Assembly (NCBI RefSeq): GCF_944324505.1
Contig: NZ_CALUWO010000001.1
Coordinates: 493,395 to 557,394, forward strand
Source of the DNA: an uncultured Desulfovibrio sp.
GTDB taxonomy: Bacteria > Desulfobacterota > Desulfovibrionia > Desulfovibrionales > Desulfovibrionaceae
Direction: 5' to 3'
Length of the DNA stretch: 64,000 nt
Every line of letters begins with the position of its first letter. The first letter of the stretch is position 1. Shown here piece after piece: positions 8,135-16,219 of the stretch. The translations under genes and the position numbers were made by a program. Under the pieces are notes generated by a model. That model saw only the letters and a program-made list of their open reading frames with translations. It searched no databases and was not told the origin of the DNA.

Positions 8135-11100
8135 TTATTCGGCCTGTGGCAGCGGGATATTCAGGCTTTCTCCGGTACGAAAACGCGCCAGCGACGTATG
8201 GCGCGCATACTGGAATATGCCCAGACCGGGCGACCAGTTTCTGGCAATGCCGGCGGGCGTGACATTTTTGACGCTCAAACGCGTGGCCGTGTAGGAATCC
8301 AGGGAGGCGAGCAGATCGTGCGCCGCCCTCAGCGCAACGTCACGGGTAGTGTCATCCGTGGCCATGCGTGCCCTGATGAACAGGCCGCGCGCCTTTTCCA
8401 GCACGGCGGGCTTCAGATCGCGGTGTACCGTAAGCCTGGCCGTCGGCGGCAGGCCGCGCAGGAGTTTTTCAAACGCGCTGCAGAACACCGGGTCCTGCTC
8501 CATGCGCTGGCGCACGGCGGAGGGCAGCAGCAGAAGGCGCGCCACGTCCCGGGTGATCCCCCCCTGCAACGAACCGACCTGGCATTCCGTCTCCGCGCAG
8601 CAGGAGGTTTGCAGGCCCTTCGGCCCGGTGGCCAGCTTGAAGCGCTGTTCCAGGTCCAGCGACAGGCTCCGTGCCACGGTGGTCTTGCGACTGGAAAACA
8701 TGGTCGTGTCGTGTATCAGGCCCGCAGAAGCACTGGCCATCAGCGATGCACGCCCCTTGAGGCTGAAGGTGGTGGTTTCACCCCAGGCATTCTGCTCCAC
8801 CTGTCGCGTCATCTCGCCGGCAAGAGCCAGCGAGGCCGTGCCTGCCAGCGAGGCCACAGAACCGTGCCCCAGCGCTGTCTGAAACAGCGTCGAGGTAATG
8901 CCGGTGGACACATCGGCGGAAACGGTGCTGCCGTCGATGAAGCGTATCTGCGTGGCGGCCAGCAGTGTGGACATGTCGGGGCGCTCCGACGAATGCAGGT
9001 GCATCCCGGAATCCGGGCGCATGAAGACGTTGAGAAAGGCCTCGCAATCTCCGGCGCTGGAAAAGGTCAGGGCCAGGCCATGTTCGCTTCTGTGGCCTAT
9101 GTTGCCGCCCACCACGGCCTTGCCAGCACTTCCGGGGATGCTGCTTTTCATGGTGGCCCCGATGGATGCGGCAAGCCCCCCCTTGAGCAGGACCTGATAG
9201 CAGCCCTGGCCCGCATTGCATACCGTGAGACTGTTATTGTGCATGAGCCGCAGGCGCAGGGAAAGCGGATGCGCCACGTTGACCCGGTTGATCAGCGAAC
9301 CGGGCGTGGTGGTGGGCGTGAAGATGGCACCGGTATCCATGACCATGCCGCGCGTCCTGTCATAGACAAAGCCGCTGCCCGGAAGAGACGCCTCACGCAT
9401 GAGCGCATGCACGCCTTCTGCCCGGCGGCGCGCGTCGGACAGAAGCGTGGTATTGATGAAGTCCCGTGTCCGCTTTCGGGCCGCAAGGCGGCTCAGGCCC
9501 TCGTCACGCCATTCCCGCTTCATGGCCTCCACGCTTTCCCTGCCGGCAAAGTCCAGCGACGTTCTGCCGGCAGCGCGGCGCAGTGCCTTTTGGTCCAGGG
9601 TGCCATCGGCCTTTGTCAGCGAGATCAGCGTGAGCCTGATGAACTGCTTCGTCAGGCCGGCATCCACGGGCAGCCCCCAGGTTCTGAGCTGCTCGCGCAC
9701 GGCGCGTCCGGTTTGCGGATCACGGATGCTGAACAGACTGACGGGCTGCTGAGATTCCACAAAAACCTTGTACAGACCGGCGGTAATCGTCTGCTGGATC
9801 TGCCGGATATTTTCCTTGCCGATCTGCTTTCCCAGCATCTTTCGGCTGTGATCGATACGCTTTTGCAACCGGCCGATTTCGGCGCGGGTCTGACGGATGC
9901 GGCGCAGGGTTTCCCCGGCCCGCGTGCTGAACAAGCCGTTGACCTTGATGGGCGCCTCAAAGAATCGCAGGGCACGGGCACGCGGCAGCATGAGCCGCAG
10001 CACGGTTTCCAGATCAGGCGTATCGTTGCGGTGGCGGAAACTATGACTCAGCGTAAAGGGGCTGACGCCATGCAGTTCCCCCAGCAGACCGTCTATCCGG
10101 CGCAGCAGGTCAGTCCTTTCCGCCCCGGGAGCATCCGGCGGCAGCGCAGACAGATCCTTGTGCAGATTTTCGATGGCCAGCACGGTCTTGCAAACAGCCA
10201 TTCTGCCGGCGCGCCGGTGCGGCCAGCTGGGTTGCAGCAGGCTCCTGTCCAGCTCCCTCTCCCTGACACGTTTTTCATGGCGGGTCATGGTGGCGCGCAA
10301 CCGGACAATTTCGCCGGTACTGCGGGCAAGTGCCCGCATGGTGCCCGCGTGATCTTCAAAGCGTTGCAGATCGCTCAGAAATGCGCGCCGTTTCTGCGCC
10401 TTTTCCGTCACCGCCCGCCGGGCATCGTCGGGAGATTCACCGCCAAGCATGTTGGCATACAGGGCGCCTGTCTTTCTGACCATGGCCGCGTCAATGGCAG
10501 CGCCATCCAGCGTCATGCCCGTGCCGCCCTGGACAAAGCGATCCTCGGGGCGGATGAGACCGGTAAGGTTGACGATATGATGATCCAGCGCCAGACGGGC
10601 CAGATATTCGGGAGAACTTTCGTACAGGCTGTGTTCCCGCCGGGCGGCTCCCGATGTGCCAGTCAGCCTGGCACGCTTGAGGACCAGGCGTCCCGCAGCA
10701 AGAAGTTCCGTCTCTCCCCGAAAGCCCCGTACAAAGTGGTCGCAGGCGCGCTGCAACTCGCGCCGGCAGTAGGCGCCGTACTTCGGATCCTCAAGGTTTC
10801 GGCCCAGTTCTTCGGCATAATCTACGGTACGTGTGTCCAGGCCCAGGGCCTGACACCAGGCCCTGACATCGCCCGGATGCACGGCCTCCGCTCCCGTCAG
10901 GGGCAGCAGACCGGCATTGACCGCCCGTCTCTGCAACAGGGCCACATGCGCGATATGATAATTGAAGTCCGGGATATCCACCTTTCTGGTCAGACTGCCC
11001 ACAATGTCCGGTGTGAGCAGAAAGGAACGTGCCGAGGCCGTGGCCATGCCGTGGAGCGTTCGTTCCAGGGCCGCTGCGCGGCTCTTGCCGGACGCCTCTT

Positions 11101-12694
11101 CGCCAACAAGCAGAAGGCTCAGCAGGTGCCGGCTGGCCACCGTGCACTGATGCTGCAACTCCACTTCCCGCTCGTGCCCGGGTACCAGCAGTTTTTTCAG
11201 TTCCAGCGCCGTGTCGGCGTATTCTGGATAGGCCCCCTGAAAAACCATGTCCACATAGCGCAGGACCTCGGCACGGCTGGCCCTGTCGGCCAGGCCCGTC
11301 TGCTGCTGTATCTCGGTGGCGCCGGCGGCAAGCACGCGGACAAGCGTATCCCGGTGGCCCTGCGCGCCCGCCCAGACCAGACCCTGCTGCACCAGCTCCA
11401 GAATGACCTCGGGGCGCTGTCCGGCATGCAGGGACAATCGGGCCAGATCACGCAGCGTGTCATGCGTTAGCGGCGGCTGCGCCGTCTGGAAGCGCTCGAG
11501 CAGGATGGCCGCCGTTTCCACCAGCGAATCTTCCAGCACGGCAAGATCGTCCCCCACCACGCCGATGCCCAGCTCCAGACCTTCGGCAGCCTCCTGCAGG
11601 GCCTGCGGATCGCCCGCCGCCATCTGCTCCATGAGCTGCGTCTGCTCCCTGCCGTTGCGCCAGATAAGAGAGAGATCAGCCAGCGTATCCATACTCCTGG
11701 CCTTGCCGATGCCTTCGGCGTGCCGCAGGGCATCAAGGTCCCCCAGCCGCTCGTCAAGATGCGTGCGGCTCTCGATGGCATTGGTCAGCTGAATCCGGCT
11801 TTCCATGAGGCGCGCCTTGAGCATGGCGGTATACGATACTTCCTGCGCTTCCCCGGCAGGCGCCGCATCGAGCAGGTCGGCCAGCCTGGCCTCATGGCTG
11901 CGCAGCTGCTCCATGGTCATGTTCTGCCCACGCAACAGGCCGGGTTTGAAATCGCGCAGCATGGCAAACAGTTCTTCGGGCACCTCCAGCTCGCGCATGC
12001 GCTCCTCAAGCGGCATATCGGCGGATTCGTCCACCTCGGCATCCCCCTGCGCTGCCGCAACGGATGTCGTATCTTCAGCCTTTGCCGCGGCGGAAGGCGC
12101 CTCCGGCTCGAGCGCCTCCTGTGCGGTGACGGTTCCGGCCGTGTCTGCGGCGGACAGACCTGATGCAGGGGCGACAGTTTCCCCCTGGGCAGCCGCCGGA
12201 GCGAAAACGGGGGCATCCGCCAGCCCCTCGCTCTCTTGTGTCTGCCATCTGTCAGGCCCTTCTGCCGGGGCAGCCCTGACGGCCTTGGCGGATGGTTCGT
12301 CGGCCAAGGCCTCGCCACATGCACTCATGCGAATTTCAGGAACATGGTTGAAGACCGGCGGCACGAACTGCCCGACCTGCTGCCGTGGCAGCGCAGACGC
12401 TGCCGGCTCCAGCTTCGCCATGCCGTCGTCATGTACCGTGGCGGCGTCGGCATCACGTCGGGCGCGGGTTTCCGATGTTTCTGCATTGCGCTGATGCAGC
12501 GTCGCTTCAGGAAGGTCCCGCTCCGGCACAATGGCCATTTCCTTTGCCACATCAAGCGCATCCTGCAGAAGGGGCGGCGCGTCACGCAAGACCTTTCCGG
12601 CAACGGAAATGTCAGGCTGTTCCTGAGACAACGCCCCCACGCCATGTCCCGGAACGGGTATGGTCGTGTCTACTCGGGAAATATCCCTGCTCAT
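8135..12694 (-). CDS. Giant putative type III secreted effector (1519 residues)
   Basis: No family recognised with certainty. Residues 1-230 are Ala/Pro/Ser/Thr/Glu-rich and look disordered, as in secretion-signal and chaperone-binding regions. Residues about 230-1080 are almost entirely helical and charged. Residues about 1100-1400 turn into a Gly/Ser/Thr-rich, strand-like region (for example SLKGRASLMASASAGL), followed by a helical tail. A P-loop-like GEEASGKS lies at residues 531-538. The ATG follows AAGGGAGCAGAT. It is transcribed with the downstream CesT-like chaperone, the same order as in dspE-dspF and similar effector pairs. No secretion apparatus gene is in the window, so function as an effector is inference. 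Confidence 0.6.
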   Translation of the reverse strand: MSRDISRVDTTIPVPGHGVGALSQEQPDISVAGKVLRDAPPLLQDALDVAKEMAIVPERDLPEATLHQRNAETSETRARRDADAATVHDDGMAKLEPAASALPRQQVGQFVPPVFNHVPEIRMSACGEALADEPSAKAVRAAPAEGPDRWQTQESEGLADAPVFAPAAAQGETVAPASGLSAADTAGTVTAQEALEPEAPSAAAKAEDTTSVAAAQGDAEVDESADMPLEERMRELEVPEELFAMLRDFKPGLLRGQNMTMEQLRSHEARLADLLDAAPAGEAQEVSYTAMLKARLMESRIQLTNAIESRTHLDERLGDLDALRHAEGIGKARSMDTLADLSLIWRNGREQTQLMEQMAAGDPQALQEAAEGLELGIGVVGDDLAVLEDSLVETAAILLERFQTAQPPLTHDTLRDLARLSLHAGQRPEVILELVQQGLVWAGAQGHRDTLVRVLAAGATEIQQQTGLADRASRAEVLRYVDMVFQGAYPEYADTALELKKLLVPGHEREVELQHQCTVASRHLLSLLLVGEEASGKSRAAALERTLHGMATASARSFLLTPDIVGSLTRKVDIPDFNYHIAHVALLQRRAVNAGLLPLTGAEAVHPGDVRAWCQALGLDTRTVDYAEELGRNLEDPKYGAYCRRELQRACDHFVRGFRGETELLAAGRLVLKRARLTGTSGAARREHSLYESSPEYLARLALDHHIVNLTGLIRPEDRFVQGGTGMTLDGAAIDAAMVRKTGALYANMLGGESPDDARRAVTEKAQKRRAFLSDLQRFEDHAGTMRALARSTGEIVRLRATMTRHEKRVRERELDRSLLQPSWPHRRAGRMAVCKTVLAIENLHKDLSALPPDAPGAERTDLLRRIDGLLGELHGVSPFTLSHSFRHRNDTPDLETVLRLMLPRARALRFFEAPIKVNGLFSTRAGETLRRIRQTRAEIGRLQKRIDHSRKMLGKQIGKENIRQIQQTITAGLYKVFVESQQPVSLFSIRDPQTGRAVREQLRTWGLPVDAGLTKQFIRLTLISLTKADGTLDQKALRRAAGRTSLDFAGRESVEAMKREWRDEGLSRLAARKRTRDFINTTLLSDARRRAEGVHALMREASLPGSGFVYDRTRGMVMDTGAIFTPTTTPGSLINRVNVAHPLSLRLRLMHNNSLTVCNAGQGCYQVLLKGGLAASIGATMKSSIPGSAGKAVVGGNIGHRSEHGLALTFSSAGDCEAFLNVFMRPDSGMHLHSSERPDMSTLLAATQIRFIDGSTVSADVSTGITSTLFQTALGHGSVASLAGTASLALAGEMTRQVEQNAWGETTTFSLKGRASLMASASAGLIHDTTMFSSRKTTVARSLSLDLEQRFKLATGPKGLQTSCCAETECQVGSLQGGITRDVARLLLLPSAVRQRMEQDPVFCSAFEKLLRGLPPTARLTVHRDLKPAVLEKARGLFIRARMATDDTTRDVALRAAHDLLASLDSYTATRLSVKNVTPAGIARNWSPGLGIFQYARHTSLARFRTGESLNIPLPQAE

Positions 12695-12983
12695 ATCTGC
12701 TCCCTTCCGCCGTTTGCAACCACCCTTCGAGCGCTAAAAACAATATGACTATCCACCCTGTGCGCAGCCGTGGTACCGCATCCTGTATACACCAGGAGGG
12801 GCGTTGCCGCCAATAATACAGGGGGGAAAATGCCCATGAGAGGATACCGGCATATTTTTTACTGAAAAATGCACTAAGTTCTTTGCATAAAATGTGCCGA
12901 TATTTGCGATGTGCTGACAAACGATAGGAACGTATGGAGACTTTTCTTGTTCCATCCTGCATTTTGATGAACGCAGCGCGCAT
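12695..12983. other. AT-richer intergenic spacer between effector gene and tRNA-Ser terminator
   Basis: About 290 bp, clearly richer in A and T than the flanks. It must contain the promoter of the minus-strand effector/chaperone unit, but no -35/-10 pair with good spacing stands out on that strand. No integrase fragment or copy of the tRNA 3' end was seen. Confidence 0.4.
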
Positions 12984-13024
12984 AAAAAAAGTCCTTTCAG
13001 GCAATTATATACCCAAAAGGACTT
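12984..13024 (-). terminator. Terminator of tRNA-Ser
   Basis: On the minus strand AAGTCCTTT pairs with AAAGGACTT (arms at 13016-13024 and 12989-12997), followed by seven T residues. It lies 10 bp beyond the tRNA 3' end. Confidence 0.85.
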
Positions 13025-13032
13025 CTACAATT

Positions 13033-13129
<97 letters not shown>

Positions 13130-13252
13130 CACCGGAGTATCGACGTTTCGTCGAAGGCCGAAATCAAGAAATAGTCTGTTTCGGGCCAAAAGGCAAGTCT
13201 TTGAAAACGGACATCCGCCACGGCGGCACGCAGCGCCAGGCCGGCAGCACCG

Positions 13253-13996
13253 CTATGCATCAGGGCAAAGGGCATCCGCGCCAGACACCGTGCGGTCATC
13301 CCGCCAGTGCCGGACCACTTCCTCGCGGCGCAGGCGCAGCAGGTCCTCCACGGCCTGCGGCATGAGATAGTCCACATTGCGCCCGGCCAGCCAGCGCTGC
13401 CGGATGCGCGAGGCACTCACGGCCAGCCACGGCAGGGGCAGATAATGGGCCAGCCCGCCGCCCGGCAGGGCCATGCAGTGACTGCCGGGCAGCACGGGGG
13501 CATGTTCCTCTGCTGCCGGCCACAGGCGCCGCGCCGCCTCCACAAAAAAGCCGTGGTCCCGTTCGCCGCGGGGCACCACCACAAAATGACACAGCCGGGG
13601 CAGTTCCAGTCCGCGATGCCAGGTATGCAGCAGGGCAAAATCCGGCGTGCCCAGCACAAAATACAGCGGCCGCTCCGGCTCTCTGGCCCGAAAAACGGAC
13701 AGCGTGTCCCAGGTATAGGAAAGGCCCTGACGCTGCCCCTCCTCCGTATTCAGCATGATGCCGGGCAGACCGCGGATGGCCGCCCGCACCATGTCTGCCC
13801 GCAGGGCAAAGGGCAGCAGGCCGCGCGCGGACTTGTGCGGCGGATTGGCACAGGGCATGAGTTCCAGCCTGTCCACCAGCGGCCCCAGGGCTTCGCGCAC
13901 CTCAATGGCCAGACGCAGGTGTCCCACATGTGGCGGATTGAAACTGCCGCCCAGGATGGCCCGCCCCAGCAGCGGGCCTGCAACAGCGCAGGGCAT
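13253..13996 (-). CDS. nadD: Nicotinate-nucleotide adenylyltransferase
   Basis: Converts nicotinate mononucleotide and ATP to deamido-NAD, in NAD synthesis. The 247-residue protein has the nucleotidyltransferase signature GGSFNPPHVGH near residue 16, NPPHK near 50 and a C-terminal ISxTxxR-like segment (VSASRIRQR). It starts directly after the proA stop (TAGATG), so translation is coupled to proA. Slightly longer than typical NadD (about 210-220). Confidence 0.93.
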   Translation of the reverse strand: MPCAVAGPLLGRAILGGSFNPPHVGHLRLAIEVREALGPLVDRLELMPCANPPHKSARGLLPFALRADMVRAAIRGLPGIMLNTEEGQRQGLSYTWDTLSVFRAREPERPLYFVLGTPDFALLHTWHRGLELPRLCHFVVVPRGERDHGFFVEAARRLWPAAEEHAPVLPGSHCMALPGGGLAHYLPLPWLAVSASRIRQRWLAGRNVDYLMPQAVEDLLRLRREEVVRHWRDDRTVSGADALCPDA

Positions 13997-15256
13997 CTAC
14001 TGGCGGACCTGCCCCTGCCCCAGCACCATGAACTTGGTGGTGGTCAGTTCCTGCACGCCCATGGGGCCATAGGCATGGAGCTTGGACGTGGAAATGCCGA
14101 TTTCCGCCCCAAGGCCCAGCTGCCCGCCATCATTGAAGCGTGTGGACACATTGATGCCCACCATGGAGGCATCGGCCTCGCGCACAAAGCGCATGGCCCG
14201 GGCATGGTCATTGGTGCAGATCACTTCCGTATGGTGCGAGCCGTAGCGGGCAATATGCTCCAGGGCGGCATCCAGGTCATCCACCACGCGCACGGCCAGG
14301 ATGAGATCATGAAATTCCTGCCCCAGATCGTCGGGCTGCTGCGGTACGGCCGTGGGACCCAGCAGGGGCAGCGACACCGGACAGGCACGAAACTCCACGC
14401 CGGCCGCGCCTAGACGGGCCGCCACCCGCGGCAGGAAGGCCCCAGCCACGTCCCGGTGCACCAGCAGGCATTCCAGCGCATTGCACACGCCGGGGCGCTG
14501 CACCTTGGCATTGAAGGCAATGTTCTCGGCCGCCTCCAGATCAGCGGACTGATCCACAAAAAGATGGCACACGCCCTTGAAATGCTTGAGCACCGGCATG
14601 GTGGCCGCCTCGGTGACGGTGCGGACCAGACTTTCCCCGCCGCGCGGGATGATGACATCAATATACTGATCCAGTTTGCACAGGGCCGTGACGGCGGCAT
14701 GGTCCGTGCTGGTGACCAGCTGGGCGGCATGGGCCGGCAGGCCCGCGGCGGCCAGGGCTTCCTGCAACAGGCCCGCCAGGGCCGTATTGGAATGCAGGGC
14801 CTCGCTGCCCCCGCGCAGAATGACGGCATTGCCCGCCTTGAGGCAGAGAATGGCCGCGTCAATGGTCACATTGGGCCGGGCCTCGTAAATCATGGCAATG
14901 ACGCCCAGGGGCACGCGCATGCGCCCCACCAGCAGGCCGTTGGGGCGCTGCCACTGGCTGTCCAGTGCTCCGATGGGATCGGGCAGGCCGGCCACATGAC
15001 GGCAGGCTCCGGCCATGTCGGCCAGAATGGCCGGTGTAAGGGTCAGGCGGTCCATGCGGGGAGCATCCAGCCCTTTCCGCCGGGCAGCCTCCAGGTCACG
15101 GGCATTGGCTGCCATGAGCGCATCGGCCCGGGTTTCCAGCAGGGAGGCAAGCGTTTCCAGTGCCGCAACCTTGGCCGCCGGAGCGGCGCTGCCCAGCACC
15201 CTGGCCGCACGCTGCGCCCTGGCGCCGATACCGGCCATGTCTTCTGCAAGGGTCAT
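13997..15256 (-). CDS. proA: Glutamate-5-semialdehyde dehydrogenase (gamma-glutamyl phosphate reductase)
   Basis: Second enzyme of proline biosynthesis, reducing gamma-glutamyl phosphate with NADPH. The 419-residue protein shows the aldehyde dehydrogenase fold, the catalytic cysteine in RPGVCNALECLLVH near residue 255, and the conserved VIIPRGG segment. The start at 15256 is chosen because AAAGGAGTTCCC precedes it; the frame is open 33 bp further upstream. It is followed without gap by nadD, an arrangement seen in other proteobacteria. A good promoter lies at 15289-15317. Confidence 0.96.
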   Translation of the reverse strand: MTLAEDMAGIGARAQRAARVLGSAAPAAKVAALETLASLLETRADALMAANARDLEAARRKGLDAPRMDRLTLTPAILADMAGACRHVAGLPDPIGALDSQWQRPNGLLVGRMRVPLGVIAMIYEARPNVTIDAAILCLKAGNAVILRGGSEALHSNTALAGLLQEALAAAGLPAHAAQLVTSTDHAAVTALCKLDQYIDVIIPRGGESLVRTVTEAATMPVLKHFKGVCHLFVDQSADLEAAENIAFNAKVQRPGVCNALECLLVHRDVAGAFLPRVAARLGAAGVEFRACPVSLPLLGPTAVPQQPDDLGQEFHDLILAVRVVDDLDAALEHIARYGSHHTEVICTNDHARAMRFVREADASMVGINVSTRFNDGGQLGLGAEIGISTSKLHAYGPMGVQELTTTKFMVLGQGQVRQ

Positions 15257-15288
15257 GGGAACTCCTTTTCCTGATGACGAATTATGCA

Positions 15289-15317
15289 ATTATACCGTCA
15301 GCCGCCACCAAGGGCAA
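15289..15317 (-). promoter_or_regulatory. Promoter of proA-nadD
   Basis: On the minus strand TTGCCC and a perfect TATAAT (plus-strand 15289-15294) are 17 bp apart, ending 33 bp upstream of the proA start. It diverges from the promoter at 15342-15370. Confidence 0.65.
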
Positions 15318-15341
15318 GCCGTGCGCGGAACGGGAATTATT

Positions 15342-15370
15342 TTGACAGCTCCGTCCTTGTGACCTATTCT
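15342..15370 (+). promoter_or_regulatory. Promoter of the YfgM-like gene
   Basis: A perfect TTGACA (15342-15347) and TATTCT (15365-15370) with a 17-bp spacer, 65 bp upstream of the next plus-strand start. Confidence 0.75.
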
Positions 15371-15435
15371 CAATGCCTTGCCGTTTGGAGAAAAGCCCTG
15401 CGGCAGGCCCATTTCGTCACCCAAGGAGCCACGTG

Positions 15436-16146
15436 ATGATCCCCAATTCCCAGCCCAGTTCCCAGCCGTCCCCTGCCCTGCTCAACGACCTGCGCTCCGA
15501 AGTGAGCGCGGAGACGGCCCCGCTCCTCCAGTTCATCCTGCGCCATGCGGGGGCCATCACTGCCGTGGTGGTGCTGCTGCTGGCGGCCATCATCGGTGCC
15601 GGCATCTGGAACTGGCATACGGAATCCGCCAGCGAGGACGCCCGCAACGAGCTGACCCGCATTGTCCTCACCAAGAAGGGCGCAGAGCGCACGCAGGCCC
15701 TGGCCGCCCTGGCCAAGGATGCCCCGGAACAGAGCCGCTATGCCATTCTTGTGGAACAGGCCCGCAGCGCCGCCGAAGATGGCGACTGGGCACAGGCCGC
15801 CCGCGCCTATGGCGAGGCCGCCCGGCTGGACAGTGAAGGCGCCCTGGGGCTTGCGGCCCTGCTGGCCCAGTGCGGCGCCCTCATGCAGACAGGCACGGCC
15901 GAGGCCGCCAGCGAGGCGCTGGCTGTTCTGCAAACGCTGGGCAGCCGGGTGGATCCTTCCGCGGCGCCGGCCATCCTGCGCATGGTGGCCGAAGCGGCCC
16001 TGGCGGCCGGCCAGAATGACGTGGCGGCCACGGCCTTTGGCAAGCTGGCCCAGAGCGGCGACGAGGAAGACCGGCCCTATTACGCCTACCGCGCCGCCAG
16101 CCTGGGTGCCGCCCCCGCCGCGGCGGATGCCCAGACCAGCAAATAG
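15436..16146 (+). CDS. Membrane-anchored tetratricopeptide-like protein (YfgM type)
   Basis: A 236-residue protein with one membrane segment (AGAITAVVVLLLAAIIGAGIW, residues about 38-58) after a short cytoplasmic N-terminus, then an Ala-rich helical-repeat domain in the periplasm. This matches the architecture of YfgM-like ancillary factors of the Sec machinery, which interact with periplasmic chaperones. The ATG behind AAGGAGCCACGTG is the best start. It precedes iorAB but a hairpin lies between them, so the two are probably separate units. Function by architecture only. Confidence 0.65.
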   Translation: MIPNSQPSSQPSPALLNDLRSEVSAETAPLLQFILRHAGAITAVVVLLLAAIIGAGIWNWHTESASEDARNELTRIVLTKKGAERTQALAALAKDAPEQSRYAILVEQARSAAEDGDWAQAARAYGEAARLDSEGALGLAALLAQCGALMQTGTAEAASEALAVLQTLGSRVDPSAAPAILRMVAEAALAAGQNDVAATAFGKLAQSGDEEDRPYYAYRAASLGAAPAAADAQTSK

Positions 16147-16160
16147 CCCCTGAACATTTC

Positions 16161-16188
16161 ACCGTCCGGCCTGATGCCGGACGGTTTC
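16161..16188 (+). terminator. Hairpin between the YfgM-like gene and iorA
   Basis: ACCGTCCGGC (16161-16170) pairs perfectly with GCCGGACGGT (16176-16185), followed by only a short T stretch. A moderate terminator or attenuator. Confidence 0.5.
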
Positions 16189-16219
16189 TGCCTGCAAGAC
16201 AGGCATGCGAGGAGATCCC

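Noticed and set aside
8198..11470. Long plus-strand open frame (over 1000 codons) opposite the giant effector gene
   Set aside because: Its product is rich in Arg, Gly, Gln and Ala without domain-like order, whereas the minus-strand frame has a good ribosome binding site, sensible helices and strands, and a chaperone partner.
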